Assembly: GCA_034440595.1 (NCBI GenBank)
Contig: JAWXCH010000457.1
Coordinates: 1 to 23,026 of the forward strand
Length of the DNA: 23,026 nucleotides
Direction: 5' to 3'
Origin: JAWXCH01 sp034440595
GTDB taxonomy: Bacteria; Planctomycetota; Planctomycetia; Pirellulales; JALHPA01
Shown here: positions 16,573 through 23,026 of the stretch, in pieces
How the letters are laid out: the number at the start of each line of letters is the position of its first letter
Position numbering within the stretch: the first letter of the stretch is position 1
The notes under the pieces: generated by a model
Seen by the model: only the letters and a program-made list of their open reading frames with translations
Databases searched by the model: none
Told to the model about the DNA's origin: nothing
Position numbers and translations under genes: made by a program

Positions 16573-17694
16573 CTACTCTTCCGCCAGCAGTTCCGCGATC
16601 TTTTGCCGCATGAACTCTTCCCCCTTGGCGCCCTCCCAATTCAGCTCGCCGTAATACCAGTAGCGAATCTGCCCTTGCTTGTCGATCAAGTACACGCTGG
16701 GCCACATGCTGTTCCCCCACGCCTTCCAATTTTCGCTGGCACCGTCAACGGCAATTGGATACCGAATGCCCCGCTTGGTAACGTGCTCGCGAACGTTGTC
16801 GACAACTTTTTCCCCTTCGATCTCTGGTGTATGCAGGCCGATAATCGTCAGTTCATCCTTGGGGAATTTCTCGTACCAGCCTTGGTAATGTGGCAAATTG
16901 CGGGTGCAGTTGATGCAACCAAACGTCCAAAAATGAACGGCTACTACTTTTCCTTGCTGCGACTTGAGTGTCAGAGGGTTACTATTCATCCAGGCAGTGA
17001 CGCCGCGCAATTCGGGAGCCATCCCACCGATTCGCCGCACCTTTGACAAATCTGCTGGCTTGCCGACGAGCTTGGTCAACTGCGCGGCTTGTTTCGCCGA
17101 GAGAACATCTAGAACCTTCTTGTATTGTTCGTCGTGACTAGCTTTCGCCGGAGCATTCTTACTTGCCGTGGGGGCACGCTTTTTGCTGTTGGTCGCGTCT
17201 TGCGGGCTGCTGATCACTGCGCGAATTTTCGCCAGTTGGCTTTCGGAAAGTTGTAACTTCTGAGCCACGTCCGGAGCGGCCAGGGATTTCAACCCGCGTG
17301 CTTGCAGGATGATCTCATCAAGTCGTTTCTGCTGCTCAGCCGTGAGAGACGCGGCGACTCCCTCTCTGAGCGTTTTCAGATTCTGATCGAGCTTCTCCTG
17401 GCACTGAGCCACCGGCACATCGCGGAGCAACCAAAACGAGTGATCGACCTTGGCCACAGCCGCTTGCACCAGTGCGACTTGCTTGGAATCCAGTTTTAAT
17501 TCCTGATGCACGACTGGATCGCGAACCAACATGAGTGTCAGGTAAGGGAGTGAAGGTTTCTCGACGAGTGTGTCTGCGGCCGCTGGAGTTTCCTCTGCGG
17601 CGGTCGCCTCGGTACCAATCGACAGGATGACCTGCAAAAACAATCCCAACCAAACTGCCAGGATGACGAAGTTGTTGATTCTTGGTATGCTCAT
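16573..17694 (-). CDS. secreted thioredoxin-like/redoxin-domain protein with helical N-terminal region
   Basis: A 373-residue exported protein. Residues 1-32 form a signal sequence or membrane anchor. Residues about 45-215 are charged helices with repeated LTxEQxxRLxEI-type pieces, common in planctomycete secreted proteins. Residues about 225-373 are a thioredoxin fold, with VAVHFWTFGCINCTRNLPHY giving a CxxC pair (C260, C263) and WPSVYLIDKQGQIRYWYYGE as the later cis-Pro-side strand and end. This type resembles the DipZ/TlpA-like thiol-disulfide proteins of the cell envelope. ATG 17694 is chosen because AGGAG sits seven bases before it; GTG 17718 would add eight residues without a better site. 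The client protein is unknown. Confidence 0.85.
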   Translation of the reverse strand: MSIPRINNFVILAVWLGLFLQVILSIGTEATAAEETPAAADTLVEKPSLPYLTLMLVRDPVVHQELKLDSKQVALVQAAVAKVDHSFWLLRDVPVAQCQEKLDQNLKTLREGVAASLTAEQQKRLDEIILQARGLKSLAAPDVAQKLQLSESQLAKIRAVISSPQDATNSKKRAPTASKNAPAKASHDEQYKKVLDVLSAKQAAQLTKLVGKPADLSKVRRIGGMAPELRGVTAWMNSNPLTLKSQQGKVVAVHFWTFGCINCTRNLPHYQGWYEKFPKDELTIIGLHTPEIEGEKVVDNVREHVTKRGIRYPIAVDGASENWKAWGNSMWPSVYLIDKQGQIRYWYYGELNWEGAKGEEFMRQKIAELLAEE

Positions 17695-17901
17695 TCGTGC
17701 TCTCCTGGCGATAACCATGTCCCCTATTTGATCATTAGAACAGCGTGCAGGTGGAGCGGCAAGAATTTCTTTTGCTGATCCGCCGAACCCCTGGATTCCA
17801 TCCTTCTCCCGCTGAACAATGCATCTAGTTTGGCACCGCCTGACCTGAGGCTACCTGCGCAGACTCGCTTTAGCGCGGCACTTCTGCCAAGTACGACAAA
17901 G

Positions 17902-18174
17902 TCACACCAACGGCTCCCGCTTCTCCGTAATCGGCGGGCATGTTTTCGCCATTTCTGCATTCAGAACGATGAAATCTTTCCATATCTCCGGCACGTCCCC
18001 TTCATAAAATATCGCCTCCACCGGGCACTCGTGAACACACGCGTCGCAGTCGATGCACTCGTCCGGGTCGATGTACAGCATCTTTTCCCCCTCGCGAAAG
18101 CATTCGCAGGGGCAAATCACGGCACAGTCGGTGTATTTGCAGCCAAAGCAGGGTGCGGTAACGACGTAGGCCAT
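17902..18174 (-). CDS. fdxA: FdxA-like 7Fe (3Fe-4S/4Fe-4S) ferredoxin
   Basis: A 90-residue ferredoxin for low-potential electron transfer in the cytosol. The cysteine layout follows Azotobacter ferredoxin I shifted by one. C9, C17 and C50 would bind the 3Fe-4S cluster, and C21, C40, C43 and C46 the 4Fe-4S cluster; extra cysteines sit at 12, 23 and 25. The start at 18174 begins MAYVVTAPCFGC as in the family and is preceded by AGAGG at seven bases. A frame open to 18297 would add an unlikely 41 residues. The gene is divergent from the ECF-type gene. The redox partner is not indicated. Confidence 0.92.
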   Translation of the reverse strand: MAYVVTAPCFGCKYTDCAVICPCECFREGEKMLYIDPDECIDCDACVHECPVEAIFYEGDVPEIWKDFIVLNAEMAKTCPPITEKREPLV

Positions 18175-18296
18175 TGTTGAACCTCTTTCTCTGTCTTGTT
18201 CTTTATGCAACGCTGCCCCACCGTATATGCCGATCCAGGCCCAACAGCGGCCAAAATATTTCAAAAAACTTTCCACAGGGCATAGAATAGCCAGCA

Positions 18297-18743
18297 ATGT
18301 GCAGAGATCCGCTAAATAACGATCAGCAAAATGTCGGACGCAATCAGCCGGAGTTGGAGACTACTGTCGATCTGGTACAGCGCTACCAGTCAGGTGACCA
18401 GCAGGCGGCAGAGGAGTTATTTGCTCGATATGTCGACCGACTGACGCGGCTGGCCCGTGCGCGTTTATCGCCGCAGCTAGCAACGCGCACTGATGCCGAA
18501 GATATTGTGTTTTCCGCCTATCGCAGTTTCTTTGTTCGGGCACGAGATGGCCGGTTTACACTGGCCCGCAGTGGCGAGCTGTGGAAGCTACTCGTTTCGA
18601 TGACGATGCACAAGTTATATCGGCAGGCACGCCATCATCGTGCCGGTCGACGTGCGATCCAGGCGGAGATCGCTGTCAATGAAGATGTCTTGCTCGGCCG
18701 TGAACCAGACCCGGCGGAGGCCATCGGCGTGGCGGATATCTGA
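18297..18743 (+). pseudogene. ECF sigma factor truncated before region 4
   Basis: A 148-residue product with a good sigma-70 region 2: LVQRYQSGDQQAAEELFARYVDRL, ARARLSPQLATRTDAEDIVFSAYRSFF and an ELWKLLVSMTMHKL segment. This is the type of ECF sigma factor common in planctomycetes. It stops right after the linker (AEAIGVADI) and lacks region 4, the -35-binding helix-turn-helix. Reading through the TGA gives only 11 more codons, to TGA 18777-18779, and they look like the start of the expected linker, which suggests a nonsense change plus a deletion. TAGAAT (18283-18288) just before the ATG may be a -10 box with a very short leader. It is probably non-functional, or could act as a free region-2 module. 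Confidence 0.7.
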
Positions 18744-18783
18744 CCAACCTTTCGGAAGTTGTTGCAAAAACTTGAATGATGCT

Positions 18784-18960
18784 ATGACTGTGCCGCAGCA
18801 GACCATGTTCCGTGTCGAAACCAATGGCGTCTTCTATCTGTCGATTGGTTACGTCCAAACCGAGCAGGGAACTGGTTGGTTTGATCAGGCCGTTATTTAC
18901 TGCCCTTTCTGTGGAGTGCAGCTTCAAGATCGGAATGAAATTGCTCAAGCGACCGAATGA
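18784..18960 (+). CDS. small CPxCG-type protein (58 residues)
   Basis: A short frame from ATG 18784 to TGA 18960. The product is aromatic-rich and has YCPFCGVQLQ near its end, a rubredoxin-type zinc knuckle half-site, with only two cysteines in this pair. It would bind metal only as a dimer or with a partner. It follows the truncated sigma factor directly and ends six bases before the convergent rhombosortase stop. There is no clear Shine-Dalgarno sequence. Similar mini-proteins occur as hypothetical proteins in bacteria and phages. No function is proposed; it may be the remaining end of a longer gene. Confidence 0.5.
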   Translation: MTVPQQTMFRVETNGVFYLSIGYVQTEQGTGWFDQAVIYCPFCGVQLQDRNEIAQATE

Positions 18961-18965
18961 CAGGG

Positions 18966-19610
18966 CTACCTTGTCGAGCACTTGCGCTTTGTTATGCGGC
19001 ATACCGCGACCGATATCCCCACTACCGCCCCGATTGCATGCGCCTCGAAAATCGGCACAAAGGCCGCCTCACTGTGATCTACGAATAGCGTGGCACCGGT
19101 GAATAGTTCATAGGTCAACTTGATCACCAGTCCAGCCAAACAGACAAGTATCACCCATTGCAATGTGCGATCTCCATTCCGGCGGGCGTCGCTAAACAGC
19201 GCGACGGCCAGAAATGTAAATAGCCCGGTATCGATACCACTCAGGCCACGGTAACTTGCCACTTCCGGCATTGCAATGAGCATGTAGAGAGATACTGCGA
19301 CGATTGTCCCCAGCACACACCACACCATACCGCGGCGATTCTGACTTTCACACATCGCACCTAGCCCCACGAATGTCGCAAAGTCCCACAAAAAGTGATC
19401 CCCGTTCCAATGGGTGAAGTGCCCCGTCACGATTCGCCACATTTCACCCTGAGTAATCGCCGCACGGTTGTATTCCATTAACTCGGGCAGGCCAGTGAGT
19501 AAGCTTGCCACCATCGCGACAAATCCAAATGTCACGGTGGCAAACGGTATCCGAGTCCACGACAGCCGAAGTGAATCGCTTTTAACAAGCTTTGTAATCG
19601 CGGTGGCCAT
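18966..19610 (-). CDS. rrtA: rhombosortase-type rhomboid protease
   Basis: A 214-residue membrane protease of the rhomboid superfamily, closest in pattern to rhombosortase, which cleaves proteins carrying a GlyGly-CTERM tail. Seen features are WRIVTGHFTHWNGDHFLWD (early conserved His/Asp helix), catalytic Ser124 in YRGLSGIDTGL, KLTYELF, and catalytic His191 in FEAHAIGAVVG, spread over about six helices. ATG 19610 is chosen. A longer frame from GTG 19715 would run through a terminator hairpin and add a non-family Gly/Arg-rich leader. The gene lies downstream of the VIT/vWA gene, its likely substrate, on the same strand. The family call is strong; the substrate pairing is inferred. Confidence 0.85.
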   Translation of the reverse strand: MATAITKLVKSDSLRLSWTRIPFATVTFGFVAMVASLLTGLPELMEYNRAAITQGEMWRIVTGHFTHWNGDHFLWDFATFVGLGAMCESQNRRGMVWCVLGTIVAVSLYMLIAMPEVASYRGLSGIDTGLFTFLAVALFSDARRNGDRTLQWVILVCLAGLVIKLTYELFTGATLFVDHSEAAFVPIFEAHAIGAVVGISVAVCRITKRKCSTR

Positions 19611-19652
19611 GATCGTCTTCTTGATAGGGATTTGCAGTGTCAGTGGGCGCTC

Positions 19653-19698
19653 AAAAAGCAGGTCGGCGGGACCGCACCGTGCGGCCCCGCCTCGACCT
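19653..19698 (-). terminator. intrinsic terminator or attenuator after the VIT/vWA gene
   Basis: On the minus strand a GC-rich stem spans 19698 to 19660, about 15-17 pairs with one mismatch, a small bulge and a three-base loop. It is followed by TTTTT at 19657-19653. It sits 21 bp past the vWA stop and 43 bp before the rhombosortase start, so it should limit expression of the protease relative to its presumed substrate. Confidence 0.8.
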
Positions 19699-19718
19699 GG
19701 CTTCCCTGCCGACACTGG

Positions 19719-21842
19719 TCACTTGCGGCGACGCTTGGCCGCCAAGGCTCCTGCACAACCGGTTCCCAGCACCAGTAGCGCCGTCACCGGATCGAGTGCA
19801 CCACCACCATTGCCACCGCCGCCACCGCCATTCGAGACGACGTCAAAGCCACGTTGCGGCGTCACATCGTTAGGTGCAGATGTCTGCGGGGCAGCTTCTG
19901 GCAGAACTTGCGGCACAATTTGCACTGGTACGGCATTGCCCGTCGTGGGTGCCTTCTCCTGCTGTGGAGCCAGTTTGGCCATGGACGCGTTTCGCAGGGA
20001 TTCCAGCCGCGTTTGCAAATCTGCCTGAGCAGCACGATCGCGCCCAACGCGGTTGGCATTGCGACGATCAATCTTCCAGCGTTGGTATTCCGCATCGTTC
20101 TCCAACACGATAAACGAGGCATACTCGCTGACGATCGAGTGCTCTTCGCACAGCCCAACGACCTGGTTGATCGTCGTTTGCGAATCCCCCGTCCGCTGCA
20201 TGTTGCGGAGCAATCCATCAACACGGTGCGAAGCCCACATCCGTTCGATTTCTGGATTGGCGTTGTTGACATCTGGGAAGTCGATCGTCACCGATTTGCT
20301 CAACGGTGCCCCTTGGATCTCTCCCTCAATCGTTAGTGCGACATTGCCACTCTGCTTGTACCGCCCGTACATTCGCAGCGGCGCTCCATAGAACAAGTTC
20401 CCCAGTTTCTGTGGTTCAATGTCATACACGTCGCCACCAGCGAACTTGATCGACAGATTGGTCCCCACCGGGTGGAGCAGCTTGCGGCGAAACGCTTTGG
20501 CCTGCGAATCAAAATCGTCTGCTTGCGAAACAAACGCTGCCAGTCCACCCGCATCCTCGGCCAACTGTGTCAGTAGCGGCCGGTTCACTTCGTTGCCAAT
20601 GCCGATGCAAAACACACGACAGTTCGTGGGACGTTGGCCGATTAACTGCACCAACTCGCGTTGCTCACTCTGTTCGGTCATGCCATCCGACAAGATCACT
20701 ACGTTCAGCGGACGATCAGCAGTCCGGTATTGATAGGCCGCTTGAATGGCTGGACGCAGCACGGTCCCGCCACGTGCGCGCTGCGTTTCCAAGAACGCTG
20801 CCGCCGCTTTGTGATTTGTCTCATTGCTAGGACGAAGTTCCTTGAACAACGGGGTCGGTGTCACATTAAACGGCATCACCTCAAATCGATCTTCCGCGCC
20901 AAGCTGCTCGACGAACGAGCCAACCGTATTGCGTGAAGTGGCCAGCTTCCGGTCGTTGGCCATGCTGCCCGAGATGTCGAGGATGAAAACATAATCCATC
21001 CCTTCGGCTGCTTTTCCCAACTCTTCCCCAGCAGTCAGTGTCAGTTGAAAGTACCCGTCCTCACCTGGCTTCTTGGAGGTAACGATATCCACACCAGTTC
21101 GCGGGCGTTTCATTTTGAAGTTCAAAACAAAGTCGCGAGACAGGTCACCTCCATTCACTTCCAGACTGGCGCGGCGGTAGTGTTCGTCATAGTTGGCCAC
21201 CACGACCTCCTCGTTGTGTGAAGGACTGGCCAGTTCGACGATCGGCACTTCGTTTTTGACATCGACTGTGACGGCAAATTTGCCCTGCACCTTTTGATCG
21301 ATGCCGTTCTTGGTCACCGTCGCCAGCGGATAGACATAGGTCGCCGCATCGTGATCGACATCCAGCTCCTGGCAGTAGGTCACTTGAACGCGCTGCTCCG
21401 CACCGGCAGGAATCGGAAAGATTCGCATCTCGAATGTCTTATAGTCGACCTGCTCCAACAGCCCTGGGTCGCGACGTGTCGTTTTGTAGCTTTCATAAAT
21501 TTCACGGGCACGCTTCTTTTCGACGACTTCACCGATCACCTCCTTGCCATTGATCCACATGCTGAAGTTGCTGACGCTAGCCCCCTTGGGAACCGGGAAT
21601 GTATAGAGCGCCTCGACGATGCGTTGCTCCGTGTTGCGGAACACCTGTGTGACCTCGGTCACGGCAATGCCGTTGTTGATGGTCACCTTGGCGTCGTGCT
21701 CCTCCAGCGTGAGTACTCCGCCAAAGCCGCCGTCGGCGATAAGTAGCCCAGCGGCTTGTGCTGGCCTGGTGGATAGGCCCGTTCCAGCGACCGCCGTCAG
21801 GGCGAGTAGCAGGCCAAAGATTTTGAATCGATTCAGTTTCAT
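19719..21842 (-). CDS. VIT and vWA domain surface protein with GlyGly-CTERM-like tail
   Basis: A 707-residue exported protein. A signal peptide (about 1-30, ending AQA) is followed by a VIT domain (about 32-165; VTQVFRNTEQRIVEALYTFPVP and YKTFEMRIFPIPAGAEQRV). A von Willebrand A domain (about 283-450) has MIDAS residues D289, S291 and S293 in DISGS, T360 and D386 in SDG. Then come a beta region, a Pro/Gln-rich stretch, and a tail with six glycines, Asn and three more glycines (672-681), a hydrophobic helix and KRRRK at the end. Such tails are the sorting signal of rhombosortase, whose gene is next. It is probably surface-displayed or released after cleavage. Upstream lies a -24/-12 promoter. 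Confidence 0.92.
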   Translation of the reverse strand: MKLNRFKIFGLLLALTAVAGTGLSTRPAQAAGLLIADGGFGGVLTLEEHDAKVTINNGIAVTEVTQVFRNTEQRIVEALYTFPVPKGASVSNFSMWINGKEVIGEVVEKKRAREIYESYKTTRRDPGLLEQVDYKTFEMRIFPIPAGAEQRVQVTYCQELDVDHDAATYVYPLATVTKNGIDQKVQGKFAVTVDVKNEVPIVELASPSHNEEVVVANYDEHYRRASLEVNGGDLSRDFVLNFKMKRPRTGVDIVTSKKPGEDGYFQLTLTAGEELGKAAEGMDYVFILDISGSMANDRKLATSRNTVGSFVEQLGAEDRFEVMPFNVTPTPLFKELRPSNETNHKAAAAFLETQRARGGTVLRPAIQAAYQYRTADRPLNVVILSDGMTEQSEQRELVQLIGQRPTNCRVFCIGIGNEVNRPLLTQLAEDAGGLAAFVSQADDFDSQAKAFRRKLLHPVGTNLSIKFAGGDVYDIEPQKLGNLFYGAPLRMYGRYKQSGNVALTIEGEIQGAPLSKSVTIDFPDVNNANPEIERMWASHRVDGLLRNMQRTGDSQTTINQVVGLCEEHSIVSEYASFIVLENDAEYQRWKIDRRNANRVGRDRAAQADLQTRLESLRNASMAKLAPQQEKAPTTGNAVPVQIVPQVLPEAAPQTSAPNDVTPQRGFDVVSNGGGGGGNGGGALDPVTALLVLGTGCAGALAAKRRRK

Positions 21843-21904
21843 GATGGGTCTCTCTTTCTAATCACACGGGTTCGGAAGGAAGGATTGTCACGCCGGCTGA
21901 TAAA

Positions 21905-21919
21905 GCATTCTCAGTGCCA
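21905..21919 (-). promoter_or_regulatory. sigma-54 (-24/-12) promoter for the VIT/vWA gene
   Basis: The minus strand reads TGGCACTGAGAATGC: the full -24 box TGGCAC, five bases, then ATGC (consensus TTGC). The GG and GC are exactly ten bases apart. Transcription would start near 21893, giving a leader of about 50 bases to ATG 21842. The divergent gene encodes a sigma-54 activator, which strongly supports the call. Confidence 0.7.
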
Positions 21920-22004
21920 AAGCCACACGACAAGACGTAAGATGATTATGTAACACAAGTTGCAACACGTTTACGGAGTTGCATCCAAGAAATAAGAACG
22001 TCTA

Positions 22005-22046
22005 TTGATGTGCATTTATTGCAATTTGATGTACATTGAATGCACA
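22005..22046. promoter_or_regulatory. candidate activator binding site (three TGTRCATT half-sites)
   Basis: TTGATGTGCATT (22005-22016) and TTGATGTACATT (22026-22037) are direct repeats exactly 21 bp apart, two helical turns. AATGCACA (22039-22046) is a third copy in reverse and pairs with TGTGCATT at 22009-22016. The cluster is 87-128 bp upstream of the -24 box, normal for a sigma-54 activator site. It ends six bases before the activator's own ribosome-binding site, so self-repression is plausible. Confidence 0.6.
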
Positions 22047-22064
22047 AATACAGGAGATTGCCAC

Positions 22065-23026
22065 ATGCCCCTATTTACCCCCGCACAGCGTCAATTTGCC
22101 GAGGCACTGTCCCGGCTGGCCTACTGCAACCCGTTCCTGCCCGAGCGGTTTGAGCATGAGCGCGCCGCTCTAGGGGAGGCCTACGAGATCGAGGAAAAGA
22201 TCGCCTGGAGTCGGCAGTCCGACTGGGGTGAAGATCGCAGCAACGTGCGGCGGCTTGCGGTTGAGTCGGAGGCGCTGTCCGAGCGAATCCGAGCTGCCTT
22301 GCTCGCCGGCAATTCGGCCACGAAGAAAGAGCTGGAGTTGTACGAAGACCTGGCGTTGTATGTCGTCTACTATCGTTTTGTCACACCGTTCATCAAGGAA
22401 GTGAACGTCTCCGGTAATCTGAAAACCTGGCTCACCGAGTGCGTAGCCGTCTGGCCACAGTTCCTCAAGGACTTTAAGCACTTCTTTCATATCGCCGGAA
22501 CAACGCTCCCCAACCACTACGATGCTGGGCATATCTTTGCCTGCCTGTTTCAGGTCTGCCGCGCGTTCTGGAACATCTTTGACAACATTGTCGGCGACTC
22601 ACTCCCTGCCGCCCAATTGCGCGCGGAAATCTGGCAATCGATATTCACTCACGATATGCGTCGCTACCGACGGTCGCTGTTCAATCGTATGAGCGATGTC
22701 ACCACGCTGATTACAGGCCCCTCGGGTACGGGCAAGGAGCTGGTAGCACGCGCGATCGGTCTGTCGCAGTACGTTCCTTTCGACATCAAGAGTCAGCGAT
22801 TCGTTGGCGAACCGGCCAACATGTTTTTCACGCTCAATCTTTCCGCATTGTCCTCCACGCTCATTGAGTCTGAACTGTTTGGGCACAGCAAAGGTGCCTT
22901 CACCGGCGCCGTGGCGAACCGTGCGGGCTGGCTGGAAATGGCCCCCGCGTGCGGCACGGTTTTTCTGGATGAGATCGGAGAATTGGACACTGCAATTCAG
23001 GTGAAGCTGCTGCGTGTAGTTCAGTC
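22065..23026 (+). CDS. sigma-54-dependent transcriptional activator (3' end outside window)
   Basis: At least 320 residues; the frame is open at the right edge. Residues 1-205 are a mostly helical, Trp/Phe-rich regulatory region without a receiver, PAS or GAF pattern. The AAA+ sigma-54 interaction domain follows: Walker A GPSGTGKE (218-225), ESELFGHSKGAFTGA with the sigma-contacting GAFTGA loop (277-282), and Walker B VFLDEIGE (299-306). The expected Walker partner regions and C-terminal DNA-binding helices lie beyond the window. AGGAG at 22052-22056, eight bases before ATG 22065, fixes the start. It is divergent from the VIT/vWA gene, which carries a matching -24/-12 promoter, so that gene is its likely target. 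Confidence 0.93.
   Translation, partial: MPLFTPAQRQFAEALSRLAYCNPFLPERFEHERAALGEAYEIEEKIAWSRQSDWGEDRSNVRRLAVESEALSERIRAALLAGNSATKKELELYEDLALYVVYYRFVTPFIKEVNVSGNLKTWLTECVAVWPQFLKDFKHFFHIAGTTLPNHYDAGHIFACLFQVCRAFWNIFDNIVGDSLPAAQLRAEIWQSIFTHDMRRYRRSLFNRMSDVTTLITGPSGTGKELVARAIGLSQYVPFDIKSQRFVGEPANMFFTLNLSALSSTLIESELFGHSKGAFTGAVANRAGWLEMAPACGTVFLDEIGELDTAIQVKLLRVVQ

Noticed and set aside
18175..18297. A 41-residue extension of the ferredoxin to 18297.
   Set aside because: The family start is MAYVV at 18174 with its own AGAGG site, and the extension overlaps the promoter area of the divergent gene.
19611..19715. N-terminal extension of the rhombosortase to GTG 19715.
   Set aside because: The extension would be read through the terminator stem and encodes a Gly/Arg/Pro-rich leader unlike the family.
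1..23026. CRISPR array, insertion sequence or prophage.
   Set aside because: No set of regularly spaced repeats, transposase, or phage structural or lysis gene was found on reading both strands.

Overview
The window most resembles a chromosomal segment of a planctomycete, probably of the Pirellulaceae type. This is inferred from gene content, not from a marker gene. The pointers are an ECF sigma factor with the planctomycete-type N-terminal region, a BlaI/M56 regulator-peptidase pair, a redoxin with planctomycete-style helical repeats, a DabA (DUF2309) cluster, a phosphate-selective-type porin, and a sigma-54 activator next to a VIT/vWA surface protein and a rhombosortase. No phage, insertion sequence or CRISPR array was seen.

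Layout. 1-2628: a GNAT acetyltransferase cut by the window edge, a short-chain dehydrogenase and a secreted App1-type phosphatase. 2889-6828: an OmpR-type response regulator overlapping its histidine kinase, then an OprO/OprP-type porin. 6872-12953 (minus strand): a predicted inorganic-carbon uptake operon in the order dabA, dabB (NuoL-like) and a third NuoM/N-like membrane subunit. 12954-13482 is a divergent control region facing a SulP transporter with a STAS domain (13483-15153). 15154-15505 is a gene-free spacer rich in inverted repeats that ends at a tRNA-Arg(CCT). 15670-17694 (minus): a redoxin-domain lipoprotein-like or secreted protein, a BlaI-family repressor and a truncated M56/BlaR1-like membrane protein. 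17902-18960: a 7Fe ferredoxin, a truncated ECF sigma factor lacking region 4, and a 58-residue CPxCG mini-protein. 18966-23026: rhombosortase, a VIT/vWA protein with a GlyGly-CTERM-like tail, and a divergent sigma-54 activator that runs off the window.

How the parts fit. The DAB operon, SulP protein and porin could together form an inorganic anion and bicarbonate uptake island, with the two-component system as a possible regulator; that link is inferred from position only. The last 4 kb looks like a self-contained regulated surface-protein module. The vWA protein is preceded on its own strand by a GG-N10-GC (-24/-12) promoter. Further upstream, at activator distance, lie three copies of a TGTRCATT motif placed directly in front of the divergent activator gene. 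The gene encoding the probable tail-processing protease follows the vWA gene beyond a strong hairpin terminator. This arrangement is the most interesting part of the window.
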